A DNA stretch of 64,000 bases, taken from contig JAALGZ010000006.1 of assembly GCA_015227615.1 (NCBI GenBank), positions 1,116,001-1,180,000 of the forward strand, in the 5' to 3' direction. The position numbers were made by a program, and so were the translations under genes. The notes beneath the pieces were generated by a model. The model saw only the letters and a program-made list of their open reading frames with translations, was not told the origin of the DNA and searched no databases. The first letter of the stretch is position 1; every line of letters begins with the position of its first letter. This stretch comes from Labyrinthula sp. Ha. Its lineage: Eukaryota; Sar; Bigyra; Labyrinthulida; Labyrinthulaceae. Below, piece by piece: positions 1 to 10,298 of this stretch.

Positions 1-939
1 TTCCAGAGGTACCTGAAGACTAATAAAAGTAAACGGATGCTTATTCTTCGGTAGTAAAGTGCTGTAAGTGTCATCGATAGCTCGAGATATTTTACTTGAT
101 CCAATGAGTCTGCCATTAATGAAAACTATAATTTCCTTCCGCTTTATTGAGAAATTTGCATTGGTGCCAATAAACACCGCCTTCAACTTCAGTTCAGAAT
201 TCTCAATTTTGGATTTCAAGAGTTCAGCTTCTATATCTTTTCCGTATAGTTTACCAATGACAGAAACCTTACTCTCCAAAGTTTTCCCAGTTCCAAAACT
301 CTGTACATCAAATCCCTTTCTCGTACCCTTTTTCAACGTAAAAGCTACATCACTCCTTTCTATAGAGTATCTGCTGAGTAATTGAATAATTTTTACATAC
401 TCTACAGAATGTCTAAAGGAACTTCTTCGTGCTGGTAGGTTATAGAAGAGATCGCTGATGCTGATAGTGGTTCCCTGCTCTCTAGCACAGAATTTTACTT
501 CTCCAAGTAACTTTGAGTTCTGATAGTTTCCAAACCATCCAATATCAGAATTGGTTGATTTTGTCTTTGTTGAGATCTTGACCTTTGAAACATGAGTTAA
601 TGCAGCCAAGGCTTCACCACGAAATCCAAAGGTTTCTACGCTGGAGAGATCCTTAAAATCCGATATTTTAGAGGTAGTATGTCGTTCACACACAATTTTC
701 ATGTCTTCTGGTTCTATTCCACATCCATTATCTTTTATAGTAAAAGCAAAGGTGGAAAACTTGCTGTTATCAGAAACTGTTGTGTTTGATATGATTACAG
801 CAATCTTTGTGGAACCAGCGTCCAAAGCATTTTCAATAAGTTCTTTAAGTGCAGCATTTGGGCTAATTACCACTTCTCCGGCTGCAATTTTATCTACTAC
901 AGATTGTGGAAGTCTTTTAATTCTTCCAGTACTTTGCAT
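1..939 (-). CDS. MLH1: MLH1 DNA mismatch-repair protein (MutL family), 5' part only
   Basis: This is the N-terminal GHKL ATPase and start of the transducer domain of MutL homologue 1, which partners PMS1/PMS2 in nuclear mismatch repair. The 313 visible codons start at the ATG ending at 939; no upstream in-frame ATG precedes a stop near 993. ATPase motif I is seen as ELIENALDAGSTKI (E and N for Mg-ATP), motif II as DNGCGI, motif III as GFRGEALA. The stretch IVCERHTTSK and the later LPKNKHPF are typical of MLH1 rather than PMS2 (MLH1 has IVCERFTTSK and LPKNTHPF). No intron is needed in the visible part. The frame is open at base 1, so the C-terminal interaction domain lies outside the window. 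An AACGGTTA element lies just upstream. Confidence 0.93.
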   Translation of the reverse strand, partial: MQSTGRIKRLPQSVVDKIAAGEVVISPNAALKELIENALDAGSTKIAVIISNTTVSDNSKFSTFAFTIKDNGCGIEPEDMKIVCERHTTSKISDFKDLSSVETFGFRGEALAALTHVSKVKISTKTKSTNSDIGWFGNYQNSKLLGEVKFCAREQGTTISISDLFYNLPARRSSFRHSVEYVKIIQLLSRYSIERSDVAFTLKKGTRKGFDVQSFGTGKTLESKVSVIGKLYGKDIEAELLKSKIENSELKLKAVFIGTNANFSIKRKEIIVFINGRLIGSSKISRAIDDTYSTLLPKNKHPFTFISLQVPLE

Positions 940-944
940 TCTAT

Positions 945-952
945 AACGGTTA
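945..952. promoter_or_regulatory. AACGGTTA element upstream of MLH1
   Basis: The octamer AACGGTTA lies 6 bp upstream of the MLH1 start codon. The same octamer occurs just upstream of the RP2-like gene and of the gene at 38.2 kb. It matches the animal/plant MYB core (AACNG). The function is inferred. Confidence 0.35.
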
Positions 953-1018
953 TAATTTAGAAACCCAAAAACTCTAGTAATGCAGCACTGTTAAGAGTTC
1001 TAGGTTTAACTTTCAACT

Positions 1019-1190
1019 AAGGCTGCCGTTTGAGGAAAAAATATCAAAACTCAAATAAAATTATCAAGATTCTTGAGTTTTGATATTTTTTTGGGAGTAT
1101 TGAGTTTTCTCAAATGATATTATCAAAGCTCACTCAAAGTTGCTGGCAAAAAACTCAAAATAAAATCAAATCCTCAAAACTCAAATGATA
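1019..1190. repeat. Fold-back AT-rich repeat
   Basis: An 18-bp arm at about 1036-1053 (containing ATATCAAAACTCAA) is perfectly inverted at about 1074-1091. The CTCAAAACTCAAATGATAT motif recurs in both orientations up to about 1190. It may be a decayed MITE or a local fold-back. No TIR with a clear target duplication was found. Confidence 0.5.
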
Positions 1191-4100
1191 TATCATAATA
1201 ATATTAAGGGGCACCCCCGCTTTCAACTACCAACCGGATGTGCTAGATATCCATCAGCGATTAACGCTCAGGTCCTCTACTACATTATTCTTCGCATCCT
1301 CTACCCAATATACTAGTTTCTGCCTTAAACTCAGAGTAGAAAGGGTTAATGACCTCTTCGGTCTTTTCTTCCTCGTACCTAATCATCGCCCTATCAGTGT
1401 ACTGAATCTCTTAGAAAATAAGTTCACAGTATTAAGATAGTTTATCTATTATAGTCATACACAAAAACTTCTTTCTCATTTATTTATGTAGTATGATAAG
1501 TTCCAAAAAATCAAACATGCTTGGCCTACGGGTTTTGAAATTTCATCTTTACTTAAGATGTTAACGAACTTTTGGGTACCGGAAGACACTGTTATCGAGG
1601 CAAAGTAAAATAACAATGTAGCGATATGTTAAATTTGACTATTTTTACTGCATTTATTTGCAACTTTCATAAGTTTGTATGTTTAGGGGCTTTTGAAACC
1701 CTTTATACCCTATTTTTTAACTACTCGTCATTGATTTTTAAATTTGCCTAGTTTTATAGTTTAATTGTGCTTAAGGTAATAGAACTAACGGAGTTATTGT
1801 TTAGTTCGAAGCTATCTTTTTAAAAACCTTGTTCCAGAGAACATAACACCATATCCTTTACATAATAATATGAAAGACAGTACTCAAACCTATGACTGCT
1901 ATTATTGCTCGTATTAATAAGCAAGACTTATTCATCTAGATTAACCATTCTTCTTTTAGCTAGGGAAAGTTTGTCTGTTTCAAGGACTGTGAAATATATG
2001 TTACGGTTAACATATTTTAGCTCGCTATTTAGAACTCTTGTAGACAAGCTAGTTAGTCACAAGAACTAAAGAACCTGGGATCAATCCAAAACTAATCTAA
2101 GAATTCTTCATTATGAAATTAAAGTCATAAATGAAGTCTTAACTAAATAGTATTGTTTAGCACTAATACCCTAGTCTTAAGTTAGGTTGTATTACAGTAG
2201 AGAGGTATATTTTGAATAGATCTAAGTTAATCTTGCATGCTTAGGTTCTACTAAACTCTCATAGTACTCTCACAAACTAGAAATGGTTTCTATATAACTC
2301 TTCCCTAAAAAATCTACAGTTCATTTTTCACACACACGTTCAAAAAGCCCATGATGAGTTATCATTGCATAAAAAACTTAGATAACTTTGTTGATGGTGC
2401 TATGATGAGTGGGAAAATAATGATAGCTCTTCCATATGACGAATGGGGGAATGAGGTTTACTAACTATCACTATTCAGTCAATGTTGACTATCATAGAAA
2501 TATTATTTTAGGGACTACGGATCAATTTTGAGGTATGAGTATAGCTTCATCCAAGGCATCTCAAATGGTACTAAGAAGTCTGCTACAAACCGTACAGGTA
2601 AAATTCTGAGTTTTTCTATATATATGATCACCAAAAAATGTGTTGTGCACTTGCTGAGCACCTTGCAATAACGAATTTATTATAACTTGTAGTTTTTTTT
2701 TTCGAAATAATACGATTTGGATGTTTGTCTAAGGATAATATCTCCAAACCTCTCGGTCTTTCTATCCTTTTAAGGTATTATTTGTCGATAAATCAGAGTG
2801 AAAACTGAAATATTAAGGATAAAGCATAACTCAACTTCTAAATATAAGTAATCTAAGCCTTTCCATGACAATAGTAAAATATTACCTGAATTCACACTGT
2901 AATTTTAAGGAATACAATATTAATCCAGAGGGGTTCTTCTAATAGATGAGTAAGATCTAGAATTACTCCAAAATAAATACAAACAAGTACTCTTTTATGA
3001 TCAAATTTGAGTTTTTGTGATGACAGTGAATGGAAATAAAAGTACAGAAATGCTTTTGAGCAGTAAAAAACAACCGAGTTCTTAGTAAACATGGAAAATA
3101 CTGAACTATATAATTCTCATGACAATGCATATGCTCTTGTTTACAGAGCAAGATCCCACAAATAAACTGGAAATCATCGTGTTGTTAACTTCCATTCTTT
3201 TTTTTACTAACAAATAAGATTGCTATATTGTACTTTGCAATGTGATACTCATATTTAGTGCACATTGCCTGCTGTGTAGCTGGCTACTGCAAAGGGTTTT
3301 ATTTGAAAGTATTCCCTTGAGAAGGAGACAGAATTAAATTAATGCATCTGCGTCGGGCTACGCTAAAGGCAATACTAAACTTATAATATCTTAATCTATG
3401 TCTTAGATAGGCCGTCTATACTATTTTTATTATTGGTATTTTTAACCAATTAACTACAGGGTTCCAGTTTTTACAGTTTAGAATGATCACTTACTTAATC
3501 TTTCATGTACTAGTTCCTCTCCGAAAGTTTTTTGACTGATATGCTTAGAACTCAAGTCGATTATTCTTAACCTATAATGCACTTTAAATTTATTTGCGTG
3601 AGATATGGAATTTTCATCGATTGATTTATTGCTACTGTCTTATCAATTAGTTTCCCAATAGAATGTAAGAAGGCTCTAGTACAACCCAAACTATATCAGA
3701 CATGAACTATTAACTGACATGTAGGAAGGTAATACTTAGCATAAGTACCGTTCCCCCTTACAATGTCACTTCTTTTGAGTACAATTGCTCCTCATTAGAA
3801 GTAAAACCGACGGAATCCTGTCGGATTCAAAATGGATTATATACTTCTGTGGAGAATTAAATGAAACTATATTTTTCAGAGGGTTCCAAAATATTGAAAA
3901 CTAACCTAAGTCCAATTAGATTGATACATAGTTCCATGAAATTAGATAAACCATAAAAACAGGAATGAATGAACATTTTTCTTTGCTTTCAATTGTATCT
4001 AAAATACTTTATGCTCAGAAAAACTTAGAATACACCAGAAGCTGATGATAAGACTCTTCAAGGCGTCTTCAGGCGTAAATCAGTAACCACGATAGGGCAA

Positions 4101-4709
4101 ATCTAATAACATCTTAGAGATTCCGGTTTTCTGTTTGGCTTGGAAATCTAGAACTGAATAGGATTTATTTGAGCATTTAAAAGTTTTTGACACACAAATG
4201 AAATACGGTAATCTATCATTTTTTGTTCGTTGTTTAAAGAATTAAAAACCATATAACACACACATATTCTAAGAAAGATCTTGTGCGCATCTAAATTGGG
4301 TTAGCCTCATTTTTTTATGCATCTTAAGAGAAATTAATTAGCTCACTTCAGCATGTGATAGGAACATTTAAGTTCTATGGTGATGGAATAGGAACTCGTT
4401 TAACTTTTCTCACAGGAAGAATACTTCATCAACAATGGATACCGTTTAGAGAGTGCATCTCATAGATATTCCTTGTCTGAGTTATGTAGTATGAAAATGG
4501 AACATGAATTGATATTTTAAGGGCAGCTGCTAAGAACATTTATTTATGTTAGGGGGAATTAGTTCTTACTTTTGAAGCTTATCTAACAAATAAATTTTTG
4601 CTATTCGTTTGTTCTTCAAAACTAGAATCCCCCAGACAATAGTATCAGATGAAAGCTTTTCCAAGCTAAGAATCTGGTTTGATTGGGAACTAGAATTTAC
4701 ATTAAATTT

Positions 4710-4801
4710 AAAAATATCATTATGATTATTTTAAATGTGGATTAGCAGCTATCATAAAAATATCATTATGATTATTTTAAATGTGGATTAGCAGCTATCA
4801 T
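4710..4801. repeat. Tandem duplication of a 46-bp unit (2 copies)
   Basis: Bases 4710-4755 are repeated without change at 4756-4801. The unit starts AAAAATATCATTATG and ends GCAGCTATCAT. Identity implies a recent slippage or duplication event. Confidence 0.95.
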
Positions 4802-4865
4802 AAATATATTATACGTTATGATGACTCAAGCTCAGGGAGCCTGAGGGTTAAAAATCCAAACTGAT

Positions 4866-4886
4866 GCGGGTGGCCTTGCCACCCGC
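4866..4886. repeat. GC-rich perfect hairpin
   Basis: GCGGGTGGC (4866-4874), a 3-nt loop, then GCCACCCGC (4878-4886). It is a sharp GC island in AT-rich DNA. A smaller hairpin, CTCAGG-GAG-CCTGAG, lies about 30 bp before it. No gene is adjacent. Confidence 0.85.
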
Positions 4887-6127
4887 TGCTTTCCTAAGGA
4901 AATATTCCGAGCTTATTAGTTCTTGAATAAGTATTGTCATGAATGAGTAGCAAAAGAAGATGAACAATGCATCCAAGGAGAGTAATATGGGCTACCCTGT
5001 AACGTTATTCTTAATATTAAACTGTGAAAGTAACATTCTTTCAAATGAGAGTGATCCTAACTAGGAGAAGCATGGCATAATAAGCATGCAATTGATAAAT
5101 ACTTTGTATATTTCTGAAAACAATATGAGCTCCATTATAGAAAAGTTATTTTGTTGCCATTTTCAGCGTTCGTAATTAGGTAATGATGCGAAACTGCAGC
5201 AACAATTTCTATCTGTTTCACTATAGACCCAACTAGTCTTTTGTTCGCTTTTCAGACCATCAGTGGGATGTGCTAATAATAAAAAAAGATAAAACAACAC
5301 AGTTTAGTATTCTTGGGACAGAGGGTAGTTATAGTTGTCTCTGCAGTCTGAACAAACTTCAGAGCTTCTTACCTAATGCAGTTTATTTGGGAAGGTTACA
5401 ATGCCTATGGAATAACTTTGGAAAAAATAAATATAAGAATTGCCATTGAATATTTAGATAAAAAATATAATATATATGCATCCAGTCAGTTTTTATTATG
5501 ACTCTTACCAATTTTTTCATAAGACTGGGAATATTCATTACCTACCCATCAAAGGCAACGTTAAGCAGTGGTTTCCTGATGAAGATTAAAAAGATACTCA
5601 GAAAGATAAAAATTAATCAAATAAAATTATGAAATATATAAATTCATATAACTTAAGATATAATATTTATTTAGAAGAAAGCGACAATTATCAAGAAATC
5701 TTGATCATAAGTATATCATTTTCTACAAGAAAATATTCGAATCAAATTACCTAGATTAACTTAGAATGATGGAGTTTACCCGAAGAAAGTGTATTTGCTC
5801 GTTAATTTAATGAGAAAAGATTGTATATTTTATATGTCGTCTGAACAGAGTATTAGTCATATCTGTCTTGAACAATCAGTCAAACTGAGGATGAAACTGG
5901 GAGGGTTCTCCATGGAAAAAACTGTGGTTTCCAAGAACCAATATTTATGCTAGCTGCAGCTAATAACCCCTGATTAAACTAATTATATAAGGGTTTTCCA
6001 CTCGCTCTTTGTGTTTACTCTTGATTTTCTTGCTTTTGTGCGGGTTTTTTATCCAAACATCACTTCTCCATGAAAAGAGTGAGCCAACAATATTGCATTA
6101 CCACGCGAACGGAGTAATTCCCCGAAT

Positions 6128-7111
6128 ATGAAAAACCAAGGAATAGATTATTGTGTGAATCTTGTTCGACAACGAGACTCGATCAACTATTTCTCTGGGT
6201 TGTTACTCAAAAGAGACCTACAAAAAATATATTTCACATCAAGAGCACTTAATGTTGAAGTGGCTTCAATCTATGACCAAACAAATGCAAAGGAGGAAGC
6301 AGCAAGACTACGCTTTCGATTTTGGAGAGACATCGTCGACTTTTCTTTCAACCAGGAGCCTAAATCTGAAGAGATCTATTCAACTTTTTCTAGAAAGCAT
6401 AAAGCTGTCATGAAACAGCATCATCCAGTAGCCTCTTCTCTTCAAACTCTGGTATCCTCTGAAGACAAGAAACATTTAAAAAAATATTACGATCAACTAA
6501 TTGACTCACGGGAAATGTATTTAATAAACAAAGATAAAAATTTTGATAAAGTAAAAGATTTAGCAGCGTTTAACTCTATGTCTATATCTCCTCTATTTCA
6601 CATTTTAAAATACTATACTCCTTTGAAGAATGAGGATTACAGAAAAATATTTCGTTCATTAGGAAACGTGATTGGCTTTTCGAGGCTGTTGGAATATTTT
6701 AATATCTTATTATCTCAAGGAGAAATTAATTTTCCAAAAGAAATACTGAATACCCATAATTTAACTGAGGAAGAAATTTTCAGATATGCTAAGACTGAAA
6801 AGAATAGAGTCCAGGAAGAAAAAATACAGGAAAAGTTACTGTTTAGTGTTAAAGATATGTTTGATCTTGCTCAGTACGAACTTAATGTTGTTCGAAGTGA
6901 TATTTCATTACTTACTCGGGAGGAACAGAAGGAAATAATTCCCTTAATTTTACCTGTTTTTGGGGCAACTCGGTATTTGAATCGGTTAAAGAAAGGAAAC
7001 TTTAATATATTTGTTGTCAATGAAAATAGGCAAACACCCTTTACGGATCCTATCTTACCTCTACAGCAATGGATGAAGCTTAAAAAAAGTAAACTATACT
7101 TTAGCATTTGA
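6128..7111 (+). CDS. NDUFAF6-like complex I assembly factor (squalene/phytoene synthase fold)
   Basis: A 327-aa intronless protein resembling NDUFAF6, a mitochondrial matrix factor needed for early assembly of respiratory complex I. It has the phytoene-synthase-like all-helical fold without the catalytic Asp-rich motifs. The N-terminus (YCVNLVRQRD, then RALNVEVASI and FRFWRDIV) matches the NDUFAF6 pattern YCxxLVxxxD, RAFNVEL, QFWK. HPVAxxL, LGNVIGFSRLLEYF and the C-terminal RLKKGNFNIF also align. No mitochondrial presequence follows the chosen ATG. A separate upstream ATG (6070) opens only a 15-codon ORF. The gene ends 11 bp inside the convergent CCDC113-like gene. Confidence 0.75.
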   Translation: MKNQGIDYCVNLVRQRDSINYFSGLLLKRDLQKIYFTSRALNVEVASIYDQTNAKEEAARLRFRFWRDIVDFSFNQEPKSEEIYSTFSRKHKAVMKQHHPVASSLQTLVSSEDKKHLKKYYDQLIDSREMYLINKDKNFDKVKDLAAFNSMSISPLFHILKYYTPLKNEDYRKIFRSLGNVIGFSRLLEYFNILLSQGEINFPKEILNTHNLTEEEIFRYAKTEKNRVQEEKIQEKLLFSVKDMFDLAQYELNVVRSDISLLTREEQKEIIPLILPVFGATRYLNRLKKGNFNIFVVNENRQTPFTDPILPLQQWMKLKKSKLYFSI

Positions 7112-7940
7112 TCAAAGCAATTTCTATCTTACGTTCCAGGTTTTTCATTTTCTTTTCCTCTGCTTCAAGTCTTCTTTTTGCCGCCATATAATCTCCAACA
7201 GTTAGATTTTTTCCAATATTTTCTTCTTGTTTCCTTAACAAACTCTTAAATGACTTTTCCTCTTTTTTAATTTCGTTTTCCAAATTTTCAATTTTTTTTC
7301 TTACCTTTATATTCTCATATGCTTTTGACTCAAGAGAGGTGATTATTTTTTCATTTTTTTCAGTTTCATCAGCAACCTTTTCTTTAGTGGCATTCAAATT
7401 AATGCTTAACATCGTAGTTCCATTTTTTAACCTGACTAATTCTTTATTCTTGTCATTAATCTTTTCCTGAAGCTGCTTGTTCTTAATATGTAGGGTGTGA
7501 AAATCAATGTACTGCAACGAACCTGCTTGATCTTCTTTCCTCTTTAGTTGGGCTTTAGTCTTGTTCAAAATGCTCTTTTGAGTTTCGCATCTAGCTGTAA
7601 GTTTCTTTACTAATGCCTCTTGGAATTTTAATGTGACTTCGAGATATTTTACTACTTTTGGGGTAAAGATGATTTTATCTTCACCTTTTGTGGTGTTGAC
7701 TCTTTTGTTTTCTTTACTACCCATTACTACCTCTCGCTTAAATTCAAATGCTTCTCGTTTAATGTCCTTCATCTTGAGGTCTTGTAGTTCAATTAGAGCT
7801 CTCTTCTTAAGCAAGTCAAGTTCGAATCTTTGTCTTTCATCCAGGTTTTTCTTAGTCAGAATCTCATGTTCATCATTCAGAATTTTAGATTTTTCATTTA
7901 GGTTCAGTCGCAGATCTTTTTTTTGCTTCGGTTTCTTCAT
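7101..7940 (-). CDS. CCDC113/CFAP263-like coiled-coil ciliary protein
   Basis: A 279-aa, highly charged protein, coiled coil over most of its length. Residues about 95 to 275 match the DUF4201 domain of CCDC113/CCDC96. They contain QYIDFHTLHIKNKQLQEKI, equivalent to the family's YIDFEQLQIENKQLNEKI, and the C-terminal YMAAKRRLEAEEKKMKNLE. In other organisms this family sits at the axoneme base, nexin-dynein links and centriolar satellites. The ATG at 7940 is the first in frame. Its 3' end overlaps the NDUFAF6-like gene by 11 bp. Its 5' end faces the coiled-coil gene at 8188 across 247 bp. The assignment implies that the organism builds flagella. Confidence 0.72.
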   Translation of the reverse strand: MKKPKQKKDLRLNLNEKSKILNDEHEILTKKNLDERQRFELDLLKKRALIELQDLKMKDIKREAFEFKREVVMGSKENKRVNTTKGEDKIIFTPKVVKYLEVTLKFQEALVKKLTARCETQKSILNKTKAQLKRKEDQAGSLQYIDFHTLHIKNKQLQEKINDKNKELVRLKNGTTMLSINLNATKEKVADETEKNEKIITSLESKAYENIKVRKKIENLENEIKKEEKSFKSLLRKQEENIGKNLTVGDYMAAKRRLEAEEKKMKNLERKIEIALIKC

Positions 7941-8187
7941 TGAACTTACTAGCCTTGAACTTCTACTAGCTGCGAGTGATCTTCCATCTGATTGCTAGAT
8001 TCTCAGAACAGAATGGAAAATGTACACTTTTTAGAACAAGCCTTTCGTACGCTTTCTCCAAAATGTAATTTTCTTTCTTAAAAAAATCAATTTCCCTTAA
8101 GAAAAGCAGCTTCTTAGAGTTAAGGAAAAGTCAAAACTACAGCATTTTCTTTTTCTTCTTTCATCCTAGTTTAACGATTAGCTGTTA

Positions 8188-8955
8188 ATGAAAAAGAAGA
8201 TTTTCAAAGAAGAAAGCAAACTAATTGACGGTTTTCTCCACAATTTTCAAAGCACCATCGAAAAGGCAAGACTTTCAGAAGAAAAACTTAGAGAAAGTGA
8301 AACAAGATTCAATTACTTGCAAGCAGCGTTAACGAACTTGATTAAAATTCAAGAGAAAAGGGAAAACCAGATGGCTTCTCTTAGCAAATCTCAGGAGGAA
8401 TTGAAGGAGAAAATCTCCAAGCAAGAAAATGAGCTTAGTCACTTAGCTGAAAAAGTACAAGAATCAGATGCGAAAATGCTTGAACTTCATCAAACTTTGG
8501 AGGTTCAGGTGGAATTAAATGAGTCCCTTGTTAGACTTGGAAATGCTCCAAGTGGTAAATATAAAGCTGCTTGCCTTGAACAGGAAATTGATGACTTAAA
8601 AGCAAGAATGGAGAGGTTAAAGACTAAGGTTCAAAATAAGCTGTCTCATCAAGAACAGAAGCTAGCTAGCTTTGACTCGAAATTTGAGCATCAAAAGTTT
8701 GAAAATGAGAGCAAATCGAAGAAGCTTGCACACGAAAAGAAAGAAGTTTCTTCAACACTGACACCATTGAGTCACGGAAAGAGACAAGAATCTGATGTAT
8801 TGAGGGCAAATCGGAAACGTGTCGCGGAGTTAGAAAAGAAATGGGCACTTGAGAGAAAAGAGTCTGAGCGACTGCTATCAGACTCACTAAAGAGACACAC
8901 AGCAAGAAGCTCTCTTCCTCCGCCTCCACCTTTCCCACCAGAGCCTGCAAACTAA
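8188..8955 (+). CDS. Coiled-coil protein with proline-rich tail, uncharacterised
   Basis: A 255-aa intronless protein not recognised. Residues about 15 to 230 form charged coiled-coil heptads (many E/K/L/Q), with a break near residue 115 (LGNAPSGKYKAA). The C-terminus is a short proline run (PPPPPFPPEP), a possible SH3/WW/profilin-type ligand. It is divergent from the CCDC113-like gene over a 247-bp shared upstream region and converges on the RP2-like gene with only 16 bp between stop codons. Neighbours are ciliary, so a cytoskeletal or ciliary role is possible but only inferred. Confidence 0.75.
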   Translation: MKKKIFKEESKLIDGFLHNFQSTIEKARLSEEKLRESETRFNYLQAALTNLIKIQEKRENQMASLSKSQEELKEKISKQENELSHLAEKVQESDAKMLELHQTLEVQVELNESLVRLGNAPSGKYKAACLEQEIDDLKARMERLKTKVQNKLSHQEQKLASFDSKFEHQKFENESKSKKLAHEKKEVSSTLTPLSHGKRQESDVLRANRKRVAELEKKWALERKESERLLSDSLKRHTARSSLPPPPPFPPEPAN

Positions 8956-8971
8956 GACTTTCATAATTAAG

Positions 8972-10249
8972 TTACAGATTTATATCTATCAATTTTTGAA
9001 AGCTATCTTTTAGCTTTTCATTGTTGGTTTCAATTTCAACTTTGGCCTTATCTATTCCCGATTCATCAAGCAGGCGCAGCATTTCGAGAAAGTTATGCAC
9101 CTGTTTCATGCAGTTCCAAATTTCATCCTCTTCTTTTTCCCCTAAAACCACTTGTACCTTTTCGGCATTTTTCAACTTTTCAAGATGCATGGTTTCTTTA
9201 AAACTTGAGGCCAAAAGAAAAACCTTTTCAATTCTAATTGAGTTATTAGTTTCAACTTTCGGTGAAGACTTAATATCAACAGGAATTCCATCCTTTCCTA
9301 ACATCTCCAGCATAAAGTTTCTTGATGGCTCACTCACAGTTGGAGTTAAGTCAAGATTCATTAACAAGGATGAATGATCATCGTCTGTTTTTTCTTTTCT
9401 AATTTCATCATCACGAATGAGCTGATCAAAGTTACCCTTGCCCGTTGGAATAGATTTTGTGTTGGCATCAACGGGATTTTGTATTTGACCTTCATCATCA
9501 ACTACCTTCTCTTTCCAAAATCGAGAGTTTTCTTCGCATTTCTTCTGCCAAACTATAAAGTTAGGAGTGGTACTTTCATCTTTGGAAAAATCAAAAATAT
9601 TAGCATAATGATTCACAGATGGATCCAACCTAGCAAGACTAAATATTTCGCTTTGCTCTTTAAAACTCAACGCAAAAGGGTAGAACTTTAGCTCTTTGGA
9701 CGACTCAATTACTGGTTCGGTGCAAGAAATTAAGGAAATGAAGCAATTTCTGCAATCCCTCATCCTCAACTGCTTTGCTGCAACAAAGAAATGACAATTC
9801 TCACAATTACGTATGAAAACTGGGCCTGCACAGGCTGAAACACATATTTCCGAGTTAGTTATGTGATCGGCAAAAACCTGTTCCGAATGATCCAACAGTA
9901 AAACTTCACACTCTTCTAACTTCTTCAGGTAGAACGTCTGTCCTTTGATTTCACCTTTTCTCTTACTCATAGTCTCGTTTGTTCTGTTCTCGAATGTAAA
10001 GCTTTGTAAAAGCTGCTTCCTTTCTTCAGCATTTTGCTTTATCTCTTCAGCTTTTCCTTTATCACCAAACTTCCTTATATTGAAGTACTTTACACTCGTC
10101 TTCACCTCCCCATCATCAAACTTAACAGTATAAACACCTTTAACTGGATCAAACCCAAGCACTTCTCCATCGTACATCTTCTTCCACCCCTTAACTTTTG
10201 CCTTAACCCTTTCGCCAGGCTGAAACACTTTCTTCTGATTCATGATCAT
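8972..10249 (-). CDS. RP2-like TBCC-domain protein with N-terminal Tudor/agenet-like domain
   Basis: A 425-aa intronless protein. Residues 12-58 (GERVKAKVKGW, VYTVKFDDGEV) look like a small Tudor/agenet-type beta barrel. Residues about 100-200 are a tubulin-cofactor-C/RP2 domain: VFIRNCENCHFFVAAKQLRMRDC is split here as VFIRNCENC followed by FFVAAKQLRMRDC, then CTEPVIESS. It matches RP2 (VFIRDCENC, QQLRTRDC, CSTQPIIESS). The Arg in QLRMRDC corresponds to the arginine finger by which RP2 activates ARL3 to release lipidated cargo in cilia. The C-terminal 220 residues are unrecognised and partly charged. RP2's N-terminal acylation signal is absent because the Tudor-like domain replaces it. The second ATG (10243) is an equally good start. 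Confidence 0.8.
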   Translation of the reverse strand: MIMNQKKVFQPGERVKAKVKGWKKMYDGEVLGFDPVKGVYTVKFDDGEVKTSVKYFNIRKFGDKGKAEEIKQNAEERKQLLQSFTFENRTNETMSKRKGEIKGQTFYLKKLEECEVLLLDHSEQVFADHITNSEICVSACAGPVFIRNCENCHFFVAAKQLRMRDCRNCFISLISCTEPVIESSKELKFYPFALSFKEQSEIFSLARLDPSVNHYANIFDFSKDESTTPNFIVWQKKCEENSRFWKEKVVDDEGQIQNPVDANTKSIPTGKGNFDQLIRDDEIRKEKTDDDHSSLLMNLDLTPTVSEPSRNFMLEMLGKDGIPVDIKSSPKVETNNSIRIEKVFLLASSFKETMHLEKLKNAEKVQVVLGEKEEDEIWNCMKQVHNFLEMLRLLDESGIDKAKVEIETNNEKLKDSFQKLIDINL

Positions 10250-10276
10250 TTTTCTTTAATTTTCGACAAACAAGCT

Positions 10277-10284
10277 TAACGGTT
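10277..10284. promoter_or_regulatory. AACGGTTA element upstream of the RP2-like gene
   Basis: Exact AACGGTTA, 28 bp upstream of the RP2-like start codon and inside the 49-bp gap to the PAP2 gene stop. Confidence 0.35.
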
Positions 10285-10298
10285 AAAATCTACGACAT

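Larger units (their letters stand above)
994..6127. other. Gene-free AT-rich region
   Basis: I see no coding gene in these 5.1 kb. They hold a fold-back repeat (1019-1190), a 46-bp tandem duplication (4710-4801) and a GC-rich hairpin (4866-4886). A low-confidence coding-like stretch lies at about 1220-1440, whose minus-strand reading is broken by stops. A 15-codon upstream ORF (6070-6117) precedes the NDUFAF6-like gene. Confidence 0.6.

Noticed and set aside
1019-1190. CRISPR array
   Set aside because: The repeated AT-rich motifs have no regular spacing and occur in both orientations; no cas genes are present.
4832-4886. Bacterial-type terminator or riboswitch
   Set aside because: The context is eukaryotic, no gene ends nearby and there is no T-run after the stem.
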